From Bifidobacterium breve (lineage in GTDB: Bacteria; Actinomycetota; Thermoleophilia; Solirubrobacterales; Solirubrobacteraceae): a stretch of DNA of 64,000 nucleotides. Position 1 is the first letter of the stretch; every line of letters begins with the position of its first letter. Below, piece by piece: positions 16,495 to 24,809 of this stretch. The stretch covers positions 1 to 64,000 of the forward strand of contig CAMCVN010000006.1 of the NCBI GenBank assembly GCA_945881845.1, read 5' to 3'. The notes beneath the pieces are model-generated. The model was not told where the DNA came from. It worked only from the letters and a program-made list of their open reading frames with translations, and did no database searches. Both the position numbers and the translations under genes were made by a program.

Positions 16495-17481
16495 CTAGTC
16501 ACGGTCAAAGGTCACAACGATCTTGCCCGTCAGCTGCCGCGACTCGATCATCTCGTGGGCTCGGGCAACCTCAGCAGCCGGCATCACAGCCAGCTCAGGG
16601 CGCAGGGCGCCGCTTAGCAGAGCCTGCTGCACCTGCTCAACGGCCAGCGCGGGTTCTCGCGGGTCCTGCTCGGCGACGCGGGCGACAATGAAGCCGCAGA
16701 CCGACTGATCCCGCGGCATCAGCGACCTGACATCGAGCATCGCAGGCTGCTGGCTGGCTGACCCAACAACGATGTAGCGCCCTCCATACGCCAGAGCCCT
16801 AAGGCTTGGCGTGAAGAGATCGCCGCCGACGCCATCGATAATCACATCGACGCCGCGCCCCTCGGTCAGTTCGCGAACTTCGGCGGTCAACGTCTCGGGG
16901 TTCGCAAGGAGGGTCTTCGAAGCGCCGTGACCGGTGGCGATCTCGAGCTTCTCGGGAGTTGACGCAGACGCGATCACCTCAACGCCGAGTCCGGCGCAGA
17001 GCTGGACGCAGAGCGAACCGAGCCCGCCGGCCGCTGCGTGAATCAGCACGGTTTCGCCTTCCTTGAAGTGGCTGTAGCGATGGACTGCGTACCAAGCCGT
17101 GACACCCTGAGAGAAGAGACCGGCGGCAAGCGCGTCGCTGATCCCTTCGAGCACCGGATAGACGTTCGCCGCCGGAGCGACGACCATGTCCGCGTAGCCG
17201 CCGCCGTTCTCCATGAAGACGATCACGCGCGAGCCGACCTCCGGGCCGTCGGGCGGCCCTTCAACAACTCGTCCCGATACTTCAAAGCCTGGGATGAAGC
17301 TGAGTTCCTGATCCCGCCGGTACTCGCCCCGGCGGACCATCGTGTCGGCGAAGTTGACACCGATCGCGTCAACCGCGACGAGCACCTCGCCGGGTCCAGG
17401 CCGCGGGCACGGGGCCTCTTCCCAGACCATCACGTCGGGGGCGCCAAATTCGGTCAGCGTCACGAGCTTGCGAGTCTCCAT
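16495..17481 (-). CDS. Quinone-oxidoreductase-type MDR protein (zinc-free)
   Basis: About 328 residues. It is a medium-chain reductase with the NADPH motif AAAGGLGSLCVQLCAGLG, the quinone-reductase N-terminus (VTLTEFGAPDVMVWEEAPCPRPGPGEVLV) and GVNFADTMVRRGEY. It lacks the cysteine-rich zinc loop of alcohol dehydrogenases. Such enzymes reduce enones, quinones or enoyl thioesters. I place the start at the ATG at 17481, which has GGAG just before it. An upstream in-frame extension would overlap the divergent ligase start. It is the first gene of the minus-strand run and is separated from the next by 92 bases, so it may or may not be in the same transcript. Confidence 0.87.
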   Translation of the reverse strand: METRKLVTLTEFGAPDVMVWEEAPCPRPGPGEVLVAVDAIGVNFADTMVRRGEYRRDQELSFIPGFEVSGRVVEGPPDGPEVGSRVIVFMENGGGYADMVVAPAANVYPVLEGISDALAAGLFSQGVTAWYAVHRYSHFKEGETVLIHAAAGGLGSLCVQLCAGLGVEVIASASTPEKLEIATGHGASKTLLANPETLTAEVRELTEGRGVDVIIDGVGGDLFTPSLRALAYGGRYIVVGSASQQPAMLDVRSLMPRDQSVCGFIVARVAEQDPREPALAVEQVQQALLSGALRPELAVMPAAEVARAHEMIESRQLTGKIVVTFDRD

Positions 17482-17556
17482 GTACTCCAGCATTGCGGCC
17501 AACGACGACGGCGCTAACTGGCACTTGCGACAGGCGCCCTGCAAGGGGGGTCGCCA

Positions 17557-17572
17557 TAGCGTCCCGAGCATG
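17557..17572 (+). promoter_or_regulatory. Candidate leaderless -10 box of the ligase gene
   Basis: TAGCGT lies 13 to 8 bases before the ATG at 17570. It fits the TANNNT -10 element expected when an actinobacterial transcript starts at the start codon. No purine-rich ribosome site is at the proper distance. No clear -35 box is seen. Confidence 0.3.
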
Positions 17573-19225
17573 GACGTCACCAATCTTCATGGCCGCCGAG
17601 CAACCGAACGATGGGAGCGTCTAAGTGTCGGAGATCTCTTCGAGCGAATGACTTGGAGCTCACCGGACAAGGAGGCGATCGTCGCCTGGGAAGGCGCCTT
17701 CGCCGACCCGTTTCTACAGCGGGTCACCTACAGCGAGGCCGACCGGCTGGCCAACCAAATCGCCAATGCGCTGCTCGCCCGCGGACTAACGGCAGGCGAC
17801 CGAGTAGCGATGTTCTGCGAGAACTCGGTCGAGGCGTACATCTTCAAGTTCGGTGTCGCCAAGGCCGGACTGACCGTCGTGCCGATTAATCCGATGCTGG
17901 CGCCTGACGTGATCGCTTACCTGCTCGAACAAGCGACACCGCGGTTCGCCATCGTCGACGCCGAGCTGTGGCCGAAGGCCGAGGAAGGGTTCGCACTTCA
18001 GCAGGTGGCCGCCGACGTCACGATCGAGATCGGTGGCGGCACCGTTGCTGGAAGCATCAGCTTCAGTGATTTCGTGCGCGATGCAGCGACTACCGAGCCT
18101 GACGTCGAGATCCACGGCGACGACGTCTGGGAGATCATCTTCACGTCCGGAACGACGGCGATGCCCAAAGGGGCAATGATCTCGCACACCTACAGTTACT
18201 TGGGCGGCTACGCGTTCGCGCTAACGCTGACGAGGAACCTCCAAATTGAGAACGACCTGCGGCTGATCAGCTTCCTTCCTCTGATCTTTCACATCGCTGA
18301 TCAGATCTTCAGCTTCCCCGCGTTTCTTGCCGGCGGAACTTTGATCATCGGTCGGGGGCCTGACCCCAGCAAGATTGCGGCCGCGATCACAGCAGAACGC
18401 GCGACCGCGCTGTGGGGCGGATCGCCGGCGATGCTGACCGAACTGGTCGAGATCCTCGACGGGGAGTCGGGGCCTTATGACGTAACCAGCCTGACTACGA
18501 CGATCTACGGCTGGACCGCAGCTCACCCCGACCTGATCGCCGCACTGAAGCGCCACTGCGGGGAGCAACTGGTGGCCTGCGAGATCCTCGGGCAGACGGA
18601 GGCGATCGCGTGCCACCGGTTCTGGCCTGACAAGTGGCCCGAGATCTTTCTCAGCACCGCGCCTGAGCTCAACTACGTAGGCATCCCAAGCCCAATGGTC
18701 GCGGGCGACGTAGTCGACGAGGGCGGTCGATCATTGCGCGACCGGCCGGGTGAGATCGGCGAAGTCGTCTACCGCTCGCCGGTCTTGACCGCCGGCTACT
18801 ACCTCGACGAGGAGGGGACGCGCGAGGCATTCCGGGGCGGATGGTTCCACTCCGGCGACCTCTGCATGTACGACGAGAACGGCCTGCGGATCATGGTTGA
18901 CCGATCGAAGGACATCGTCAAATCCGGCGGCGAGAACGTCTCAAGCCTGCGCGTCGAGGCTGTTCTTCATCAGTACCCCGGCATCACAAAGGCTGCCGTC
19001 GTCGGCCTACCGCACGAACGTTGGGGCGAAGCCGTCGCAGCGTTCGTGATCCCTGCCGAAGGCGCTGAGCTTGACCCCGAGGAGATAATCCTCTTCTGCC
19101 GCGAGCGCCTTGCTGGCTTTGAGACGCCGAAACGGGTCGTGCTTGTCGGCGAGCTGCCAGTAACGGTCGGCAACAAGGTTCTGAAATACAAGCTTCGCGC
19201 GACTCACGCCGCGCTATTCGCATAG
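17570..19225 (+). CDS. AMP-binding acyl-CoA ligase
   Basis: 551 residues. ANL motifs are IIFTSGTTAMPKGAMISH (P-loop), EILGQTEAIA (A5), GWFHSGDLCMYDENGLRIMVDRSKDIVKSGGENVSS (A7-A8) and the A10 region LPVTVGNKVLKYKLR, where the usual T-x-x-G-K is slightly altered to TVGNK. It should activate a carboxylic acid to its CoA ester. The reading frame is open further upstream, but that part lies over the divergent MDR gene and translates to a low-complexity peptide. The ATG at 17570 is therefore preferred. It is alone on the plus strand and converges on a small membrane-protein gene. Confidence 0.9.
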   Translation: MDVTNLHGRRATERWERLSVGDLFERMTWSSPDKEAIVAWEGAFADPFLQRVTYSEADRLANQIANALLARGLTAGDRVAMFCENSVEAYIFKFGVAKAGLTVVPINPMLAPDVIAYLLEQATPRFAIVDAELWPKAEEGFALQQVAADVTIEIGGGTVAGSISFSDFVRDAATTEPDVEIHGDDVWEIIFTSGTTAMPKGAMISHTYSYLGGYAFALTLTRNLQIENDLRLISFLPLIFHIADQIFSFPAFLAGGTLIIGRGPDPSKIAAAITAERATALWGGSPAMLTELVEILDGESGPYDVTSLTTTIYGWTAAHPDLIAALKRHCGEQLVACEILGQTEAIACHRFWPDKWPEIFLSTAPELNYVGIPSPMVAGDVVDEGGRSLRDRPGEIGEVVYRSPVLTAGYYLDEEGTREAFRGGWFHSGDLCMYDENGLRIMVDRSKDIVKSGGENVSSLRVEAVLHQYPGITKAAVVGLPHERWGEAVAAFVIPAEGAELDPEEIILFCRERLAGFETPKRVVLVGELPVTVGNKVLKYKLRATHAALFA

Positions 19226-19228
19226 CCG

Positions 19229-19639
19229 CTAGCCGGAAGCGGTCAGAATCACTACGCCAGCGATGACCAGCAGAACGCCGGCCACGCGAACCAACGTCAG
19301 TTGTTCCGACAGAACCGCCGCCGCAAGCAACAGAGTCACGGCCGGATAGGCGGCGGTGATCGGGACAACAGTGCTCGCCTTGCCGACGGTGAGAGCGAGG
19401 TAGAGAGCTATCAGGCTGCTGATCGCGATTCCGGCTGAAGCGAGCGCCCAGCCGCTGCCAGATGTGAACTTCAGTTCCGTCTGGCCGCTCAGAAGCAGGA
19501 AGCCGGCAACGAGGATGTAGCCGAGGCCGGTCCAGAGCACGAGGTCCTGCCAGACGAGCGTCCGCAGGGCGAGCTTGCCTGTGATTCCAAGCGCGCCTAC
19601 AGCCACCACGTAGTAAAGAGTCGGAGCGAGCCAGGCCAT
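19229..19639 (-). CDS. Small EamA/DMT-type membrane protein (4 TM)
   Basis: 136 residues, strongly hydrophobic, with four predicted membrane segments. These are about residues 4-24, 31-50, 64-86 and 92-133, the last containing two short helices. PITAAYPAVTLLLAAAVLSEQLTLVRVAGVLLVIAGVVIL is a standard EamA ending. It is one EamA repeat rather than the usual two, so it probably works as a dimer, like small multidrug resistance proteins or bacterial half-DMT proteins. The substrate is unknown. It converges with the ligase gene, 3 bases between stops, and is divergent from the hotdog pair. Confidence 0.75.
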   Translation of the reverse strand: MAWLAPTLYYVVAVGALGITGKLALRTLVWQDLVLWTGLGYILVAGFLLLSGQTELKFTSGSGWALASAGIAISSLIALYLALTVGKASTVVPITAAYPAVTLLLAAAVLSEQLTLVRVAGVLLVIAGVVILTASG

Positions 19640-19726
19640 TGTGTGACCATCCCCTTTTGACGGAGCGGTGACGCCTAGCAGTAGTGCCAGTTGCCGTCCA
19701 CCGGCCGATAGTCGAGCCTGCAGGCC

Positions 19727-20152
19727 ATGACCAAAACTGGTGAGCTATCGAACATCCCCTATGACGATCTGGTCGTCGACGAGCGCTTTGGACCGTACGA
19801 CGAGGTCGTAACCGCGCACCTCGCGTCGCGCCTGGCCGGTCCGATCGGCGCACCGACCGTCGCAAGCTTTGCGCCGCCAGCGGTATACCCGGTGCTCTTT
19901 CTGCGAGCTCTACGACGCGCGATGGGCGGAATCCCGGCGGGCAGCATCCTCGCCAAACAAGAACTGGAGTTCGTCCGCGAGCTACCGGTCGACAGTCCCG
20001 TGGCCGTCACAACCTGGGTTGGCGCGAAGGAGATCAAGCGCGATCGCCCGTTCGTAACGATCGAGTTTGAAATTCGTGACGCAGAGGATCAACTGATCCT
20101 GACGGGACGAAAAATCATCGTTTGGCCAACCGGCCCAGGAGAACAGGCATGA
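19727..20152 (+). CDS. FAS1-like/MaoC N-terminal hotdog protein, second copy
   Basis: 141 residues, similar in length and layout to 12927-13346. YDDLVVDERFGPYDEVVTAHLASRLAG leads into a hotdog core ILAKQELEFVRELPVDSPVAV. The catalytic hydratase motif is absent, so it should be the non-catalytic half of a heterodimeric hydratase. Its stop overlaps the ATG of the catalytic half (ATGA at 20149-20152). No strong ribosome site is evident. Confidence 0.78.
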   Translation: MTKTGELSNIPYDDLVVDERFGPYDEVVTAHLASRLAGPIGAPTVASFAPPAVYPVLFLRALRRAMGGIPAGSILAKQELEFVRELPVDSPVAVTTWVGAKEIKRDRPFVTIEFEIRDAEDQLILTGRKIIVWPTGPGEQA

Positions 20153-20553
20153 CCCCTGAATTGAACGAATTCCTCGCAATCACGGACACCGTGACGCAAG
20201 AGCGAATCGACACCTATGCCGAGCTTTCAACCGATTTCAACCCACTCCATGTCGATCCGGAGGCTGCAGCAGCGTCGGAATTCGGTGGGATCATCGCCCA
20301 CGGTCCGATCGCGCTACATGCTTTCTTCCGCGCGATGACTGGCTGGCTCGGTGTTGACGCGTTGCCGGCTGGATCGACCGTCAGTGTGGCGTACCGCGCA
20401 CCGACGCGCCCTGACGACGAGGTGACTTGCGAGCTGCGCGAGATGACAGAGATCGAGCCTGGAAAGTTCGAACTCTCTGCCGAATGCCTGACCCAGGACG
20501 GGACAGTTGTTGTCTCGGTCCGGGCGACGGTGACAGTGCCCGAAGCAGCCTGA
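20149..20553 (+). CDS. MaoC-family hotdog hydratase, catalytic half, second copy
   Basis: 134 residues. The motif STDFNPLHVDPEAA followed by IAHGPIALHAFF carries the catalytic Asp and His of R-specific enoyl-CoA hydratases. The start is the ATG at 20149 that overlaps the upstream stop. A longer frame begins at 20122 but would run through the end of the partner gene. With the gene before it, it forms a complete hydratase, as at 12532-13346 but on the opposite strand. It converges on a CoA-transferase gene. Confidence 0.87.
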   Translation: MTPELNEFLAITDTVTQERIDTYAELSTDFNPLHVDPEAAAASEFGGIIAHGPIALHAFFRAMTGWLGVDALPAGSTVSVAYRAPTRPDDEVTCELREMTEIEPGKFELSAECLTQDGTVVVSVRATVTVPEAA

Positions 20554-20566
20554 TTGCCGCGCTGCG

Positions 20567-21331
20567 CTAGGCGAGCGTGCCGTAAACGTCGACGCGTTCT
20601 CGCAGCAGCTGCATCTCTTCGTCGGTAGGCCCTGGCGTCACGGGCACCTGATCGGGTACATCCAATTCGAAACCGGTCGCCTCTTGGACCTCTTCGAGAG
20701 TTACTCCCTGATGCAGCGAGCGCAACCGCATGTCGCCGGCATCGTTGAAGTCGAAGACGCCAAGCGGTGAGAGCAGCATCCTGATTCCGCCACCCGGCAG
20801 CTTCAGCCGAGCGCGCTCGGTAGCGTCTCCGAGAGCAGAGATCAGCGCGACGCGTTCAACAAAGGTTCGAGTGCTGTGGCTCGGCATGACGATGTAATAG
20901 CCAGCGCAATAGGCACTCATTGTTGCCAGCGCAATCGAGCCCGGGCCACGCATCTTCCAGCCGCCCTCGCCATCCGGAATGCCAAACAGGTTGAGGTTGC
21001 CGCGCTGATCGACTTGCAGGCCGCCGACGAAAAAGACGTCCGGGCTATGCATGTCGTCAAAGACCCGGCCCTGGAACATCAATGCTTCGGCAGCCATCGT
21101 GCGCGGGTCAAAAAGGAAGGGATGCACCGCTGGCGGATCGCCGCCATCGCCAAGCCCTTGAACGCCGAGTCCAATCGAAATCCGGGCATCGGGGTGCGTG
21201 GTGACATTCGCCATTACGGCCGCAGCTCGCGCCATCGGCATATTCGCTCCGACCATAATCGTGCGGTCTTCGGCGTGAAAATCACGCGCCAGAAGCACAG
21301 CGAATAGTTCGTTGATTGAGGGCTTTTCCAT
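20567..21331 (-). CDS. CoA-transferase family I, beta subunit (IpdB/GctB-like)
   Basis: 254 residues. NELFAVLLARDFHAEDRTIMVGANMPMARAAAVMANV at the start and GRVFDDMHSPDVFFVGGLQVDQRGNLN in the middle are typical of glutaconate CoA-transferase B-like proteins, including IpdB of steroid-ring degradation. I do not see the S-E-N/V-G catalytic glutamate signature of true transferases in the expected early region, which reads ISIGLGVQGLGDGG. It may therefore be a hydrolase/lyase-type member like IpdAB. It follows the alpha subunit gene by 2 bases, and the two form one enzyme. Substrate unknown. Confidence 0.85.
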   Translation of the reverse strand: MEKPSINELFAVLLARDFHAEDRTIMVGANMPMARAAAVMANVTTHPDARISIGLGVQGLGDGGDPPAVHPFLFDPRTMAAEALMFQGRVFDDMHSPDVFFVGGLQVDQRGNLNLFGIPDGEGGWKMRGPGSIALATMSAYCAGYYIVMPSHSTRTFVERVALISALGDATERARLKLPGGGIRMLLSPLGVFDFNDAGDMRLRSLHQGVTLEEVQEATGFELDVPDQVPVTPGPTDEEMQLLRERVDVYGTLA

Positions 21332-21333
21332 AG

Positions 21334-22212
21334 CTAGATGAGGAGCGAACTGATCCGACGTATACCGACCGTCTCCAGATAGGCATCGTTGTCCTCGGGT
21401 TCAAGAACATGAACGCGGAGGTATTCGCTCAGCGTCTCGTCCCCACCCTTGGCAGCAGCAACAAAGTCGACGAGATGCTGTTCGTCGGAGGTCATCCAAC
21501 CGTTCGAGTACGGGTGTGTTCCGAACGGTGCCTTGACAACCTTCGAGCCGGGCCAGTAGATCGTCTTCTCAGGGTTGCGACGTATTTCCTCGGTCGATAC
21601 GACGCGATCGACCTGAATCACAACCTGCTTGGCGGCCGATCCAAGCAAAGCATCCATGTGCCCTGTTCCTACGGGTTGCGCGTTGCCGTAGCAATCGGAG
21701 ACCTCAGCGTAAATCAGCGCGACGTCAAGTTCGATCGCCGGAATTGCCAGCAAGGGCTCGCCGCGCACAGGGTCGTCAAACTCGATCAGCGTCGGGTTGA
21801 GCTGCGGGAACGCAGTCCCGACCCCTCCACGCCATGGCAGGAATGGCAGGCCCTGCCCGGCTGCACGAAGCCCGGCAACGCAATGCGCTTCGTCGAGGTC
21901 GACGACCTCTACGCGGCCGCTTTCGATCGCGCTGCGATAGACCGGACCAACCCCTGCGATGGCCTCAATGCCAACGTACGAGCCAACGATGCGGCTGACG
22001 CACCCCGCGGCGATCAAGAGATCAACTTCGATCCCGCCCGTCGGGGCGACGACAGTAAGGTCGCGAACTCCGCGGCGCGCAAGCGCGCGAACGAGAGCCA
22101 TCGGGTGCCCGGCGGTAACCGCTCCGCCGATGCCGACCGTTGTCCCGTCGACGACGCAGGCGATCGCATCATCGATCTCAGAAAGGGAAGAGCTGCGTCC
22201 ACCAAGCGGCAT
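21334..22212 (-). CDS. CoA-transferase family I, alpha subunit (IpdA/GctA-like)
   Basis: About 292 residues. Family signatures are SEIDDAIACVVDGTTVGIGGAVTAGHPMALVRAL at the N-terminus, DLTVVAPTGGIEVDLLIAAGCV, IYAEVSDCYGNAQ and GWMTSDEQHLVDFV near the end. It pairs with the beta subunit 2 bases downstream. I place the start at the ATG at 22212, because related proteins begin about 10 residues before the DAI helix. A longer frame starts with a TTG at 22263. It is divergent from the medium-chain acyl-CoA synthetase gene at 22341, which suggests shared control. Confidence 0.82.
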   Translation of the reverse strand: MPLGGRSSSLSEIDDAIACVVDGTTVGIGGAVTAGHPMALVRALARRGVRDLTVVAPTGGIEVDLLIAAGCVSRIVGSYVGIEAIAGVGPVYRSAIESGRVEVVDLDEAHCVAGLRAAGQGLPFLPWRGGVGTAFPQLNPTLIEFDDPVRGEPLLAIPAIELDVALIYAEVSDCYGNAQPVGTGHMDALLGSAAKQVVIQVDRVVSTEEIRRNPEKTIYWPGSKVVKAPFGTHPYSNGWMTSDEQHLVDFVAAAKGGDETLSEYLRVHVLEPEDNDAYLETVGIRRISSLLI

Positions 22213-22340
22213 CCCACCACTCCACTTGGTAAAGCCCCCAACGGCCACTAGCGCTTCCGCCAATGCGTCTGCGCGACGGGGCGTTTAGCGTTGCTTCAGC
22301 AGGGTCACTCCGGCCCGCCTCGACATCAGGAGTCAAGAAG

Positions 22341-24014
22341 ATGGCCACCCGCCCACTGCCGGACCGAACAGCTACCCCAAACCTGGCTTCATACGAAGAG
22401 GCTTGCTCGACTTACACTGTTGAGGTCCCTGAACGGTTCAATCCCGTTGTCGACATCGTCGAAAGGTGGGCTGCCGAAGCCCCTGACGACCTCGCCCTCA
22501 TCTCTCTGGGGCCCGACGGCGCAACGGTCGACCAGCACACCGTTGCCGAGCTCGCTGAGGAGGCCCGGCGCGTTGCACAGGCGCTGCTTGATCTCGGCGT
22601 CAAGGCCGGCGACCCGGTCTTCATAATGCTGCCGCGAGCATCGGCTTGGTATGCGGCGATTCTCGGCGTGATTCGGATCGGCGCCGTCGCGATGCCCGGT
22701 ACCAACCAGTTGACAAGCCGCGACATCTCCTATCGGATCCGCGCCGCTGACGGTGTTGCTGCGATCACCGACGCAGTTGGCGTTGGCAAGATCGACGCGA
22801 TTGAAGAGGAGATGCCCTCGCTGCGAACGCGGATCTCTTGGAACGCCGGCGAGCAGGACGGGTGGCATGACTTCGACTCGATTCGTGCCGCCGCGGATCC
22901 CAGCGGCCTGGACGATTCGCCGACCTCAAAAGATGATCCGATGATCCTCTTCTTCACGAGCGGCACGGTCAGCTACCCGAAGATGGTGATGCATCCGACC
23001 TCGTACGGCCTTGGACACGTATCGACAGCGCGCTTCTGGCACGACCTTCGGCCCGGTGACCGCCACTGGACCGTCACCGACACCGGATGGGCGAAGGCTG
23101 CCTGGGGCGGACTTTTCGGCCAGTGGCACGAGCGAGCAACGATCGTCCAAGTGGCACTCGGGAAGCCCGATGCCGACACGATTCTGGAGATCATCCGTGA
23201 TGCCGACATCACATCCTTCTGCGCCCCACCAACGCTTTACCGGCTGCTCGTACAAGCCGACCTAGCTTCACACGACCTCGCCGTGCTGCGTCACTGCACG
23301 AGCGCCGGAGAGCCGCTCAACCCGGAGGTGATTCGTGCCTGGAAGGACGGAACCGGTGGCCTAACGATCTACGACGGCTATGGGCAGTCGGAAACAACTC
23401 TGCTGGTGGCGAACTATCCGACGATGCCGGTGCGACCGGGATCGATGGGCAAGCCGGTCCCCGGCTGGGAGGTCGATGTCCTCAGCGACGAGGGAGAGGT
23501 GATGCCCGACGACTCGCCAGGCAACATCGCCGTGCGAGTCACAGAACCCCGCCCACTGGGACTCTTCAGCGAGTACTACCGCAACGCCGAGGCCAACGCC
23601 AAGGCTTTCCGAGACGGCTGGTATTACACCGGCGACAAGGCATGGCGAGACCCCGACGGGTATCTATGGTTCGAAGGCCGCGACGACGACGTGATTACCT
23701 CGTCGGCCTACAGGATCGGTCCGTTTGAGGTTGAATCGGCACTCGTCGAACATGCCTCGGTCCAAGAGGCAGCGGTCGTCGGCAAGGATGATCCGGAGCG
23801 CACGCAGATCGTTTGCGCCTTCATCGTCCTGGCCCCCGGCAACGAACCGAGCGATGAGCTGGCGGCCGAACTGCAGGCCCATACGCGCGAGCTGACGGCG
23901 CCCTACAAGTACCCGCGCGAGATTCACTTTGTCGACGATCTCCCGAAGACCGTCAGCGGCAAGATTCGCCGCACCGAGCTGCGCGATCAGCTCAACGAGG
24001 AAGGGGCGAGCTAG
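22341..24014 (+). CDS. Medium-chain-type acyl-CoA synthetase (MACS/ACSM family)
   Basis: 557 residues. The P-loop is ILFFTSGTVSYPKMVMH. The ACSM hallmark TDTGWAKAAWGGLFGQWHERA is present, as are YDGYGQSETTLL, WYYTGDKAWRDPDGYLWFEGRDDDVI and the A10 lysine in LPKTVSGKIRRTELR. MACS enzymes activate medium-chain or aryl acids to CoA esters. The ATG at 22341 has a clear ribosome site (AGGAG, 8 bases upstream), so the longer frame from 22263 is not used. It is divergent from the CoA-transferase genes and convergent with the crotonase at 24030. Confidence 0.92.
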   Translation: MATRPLPDRTATPNLASYEEACSTYTVEVPERFNPVVDIVERWAAEAPDDLALISLGPDGATVDQHTVAELAEEARRVAQALLDLGVKAGDPVFIMLPRASAWYAAILGVIRIGAVAMPGTNQLTSRDISYRIRAADGVAAITDAVGVGKIDAIEEEMPSLRTRISWNAGEQDGWHDFDSIRAAADPSGLDDSPTSKDDPMILFFTSGTVSYPKMVMHPTSYGLGHVSTARFWHDLRPGDRHWTVTDTGWAKAAWGGLFGQWHERATIVQVALGKPDADTILEIIRDADITSFCAPPTLYRLLVQADLASHDLAVLRHCTSAGEPLNPEVIRAWKDGTGGLTIYDGYGQSETTLLVANYPTMPVRPGSMGKPVPGWEVDVLSDEGEVMPDDSPGNIAVRVTEPRPLGLFSEYYRNAEANAKAFRDGWYYTGDKAWRDPDGYLWFEGRDDDVITSSAYRIGPFEVESALVEHASVQEAAVVGKDDPERTQIVCAFIVLAPGNEPSDELAAELQAHTRELTAPYKYPREIHFVDDLPKTVSGKIRRTELRDQLNEEGAS

Positions 24015-24029
24015 GCGAGCAGGGTTCGG

Positions 24030-24797
24030 CTAGCGGCCCTGCCACTGCGGCGGGCGCTTCTCTTGGAATGAGCGCGGGCCCTCTTGTGCGTCCTCGCTTA
24101 GATAAACCGACTCATAGAGCTGATCGGCCTGCTCCAGCGCGGCACCCCACGCGTGCTCGGCCGAGAGATATACAAGCGACTTCGCAGCACGGACTGAAAG
24201 CGGCGCGTTGTCGGCGATCGTCCGAGCCATTGCCCGAGCAGCGTCCTGGAGCTGGTCGAGCGGCACGACCTTGTTGACCAGCCCAAGCTCGTAGGCACGC
24301 TGGGCGCTGATCGGCTCGGCAGTGACCATTAGCTCCATCGCGATCCGCGGCGGGATCAACCACGGCAGCGGAGCAGCCCAGGGCGAACCGCGGCCGACTT
24401 TGGCTTCGGTGATCGCAAACTTGGCGTGATCGGCCGCGATGACAAGATCGACCATCTGAGCGAGAAGAAAACCACCGGCGTAAGCGACTCCGTTGACGGC
24501 GGCGATCACCGGCTTGTCGGTCTTGACGGTGCGCTGCAAGTAGGGGAGAAAGTCGGCTGGCGGAACTCCCAGCGCCGCGCCAGCCATCTCTTTGAGGTCA
24601 CCGCCTGCGCAGAAGGCCTTGTCGCCAGTTGCTGTGAGAACCAGTACAGCCGCGTCATCGTCATCAGCGAAGCGGCGGAAGCCATCCCAAAGTCCTTCGC
24701 GAACCGAAGCGCTAAGCGCGTTTCGCGCTTCCGGGCGGTCGATTGTCAACCAAGCGATCGATTCCTCAACCATGTATGTAACGTCGTCGGACATCAT
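24030..24797 (-). CDS. Crotonase-family protein of the AtuA-carboxylase operon
   Basis: 255 residues. DKAFCAGGDLKEMAG is the oxyanion/CoA loop and NGVAYAGGFLLAQMVDLVIAADHAKFAITEAKVGRG the catalytic region. The second catalytic Glu is present (ITEAKVG) but the first position is not Glu (GGFLLA). It is the last gene of the operon that starts at 30205 and is 12 bases from the carboxyltransferase gene. In leucine (Liu) and acyclic terpene (Atu) utilisation, a crotonase hydrates the methylglutaconyl-CoA-like product of the carboxylase. That role is likely here. Confidence 0.88.
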   Translation of the reverse strand: MMSDDVTYMVEESIAWLTIDRPEARNALSASVREGLWDGFRRFADDDDAAVLVLTATGDKAFCAGGDLKEMAGAALGVPPADFLPYLQRTVKTDKPVIAAVNGVAYAGGFLLAQMVDLVIAADHAKFAITEAKVGRGSPWAAPLPWLIPPRIAMELMVTAEPISAQRAYELGLVNKVVPLDQLQDAARAMARTIADNAPLSVRAAKSLVYLSAEHAWGAALEQADQLYESVYLSEDAQEGPRSFQEKRPPQWQGR

Positions 24798-24809
24798 TCT
24801 CCTGTCAGG

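Noticed and set aside
17342-17569. 76-residue N-terminal extension of the plus-strand ligase
   Set aside because: It overlaps the divergent MDR gene and is low-complexity; the ATG at 17570 gives the usual ligase start.
18984-19865. Minus-strand 293-residue open frame across the ligase end and the 4-TM gene
   Set aside because: Translation is dominated by Arg runs and lies over a ligase, a membrane-protein gene and the hotdog gene start in other frames.
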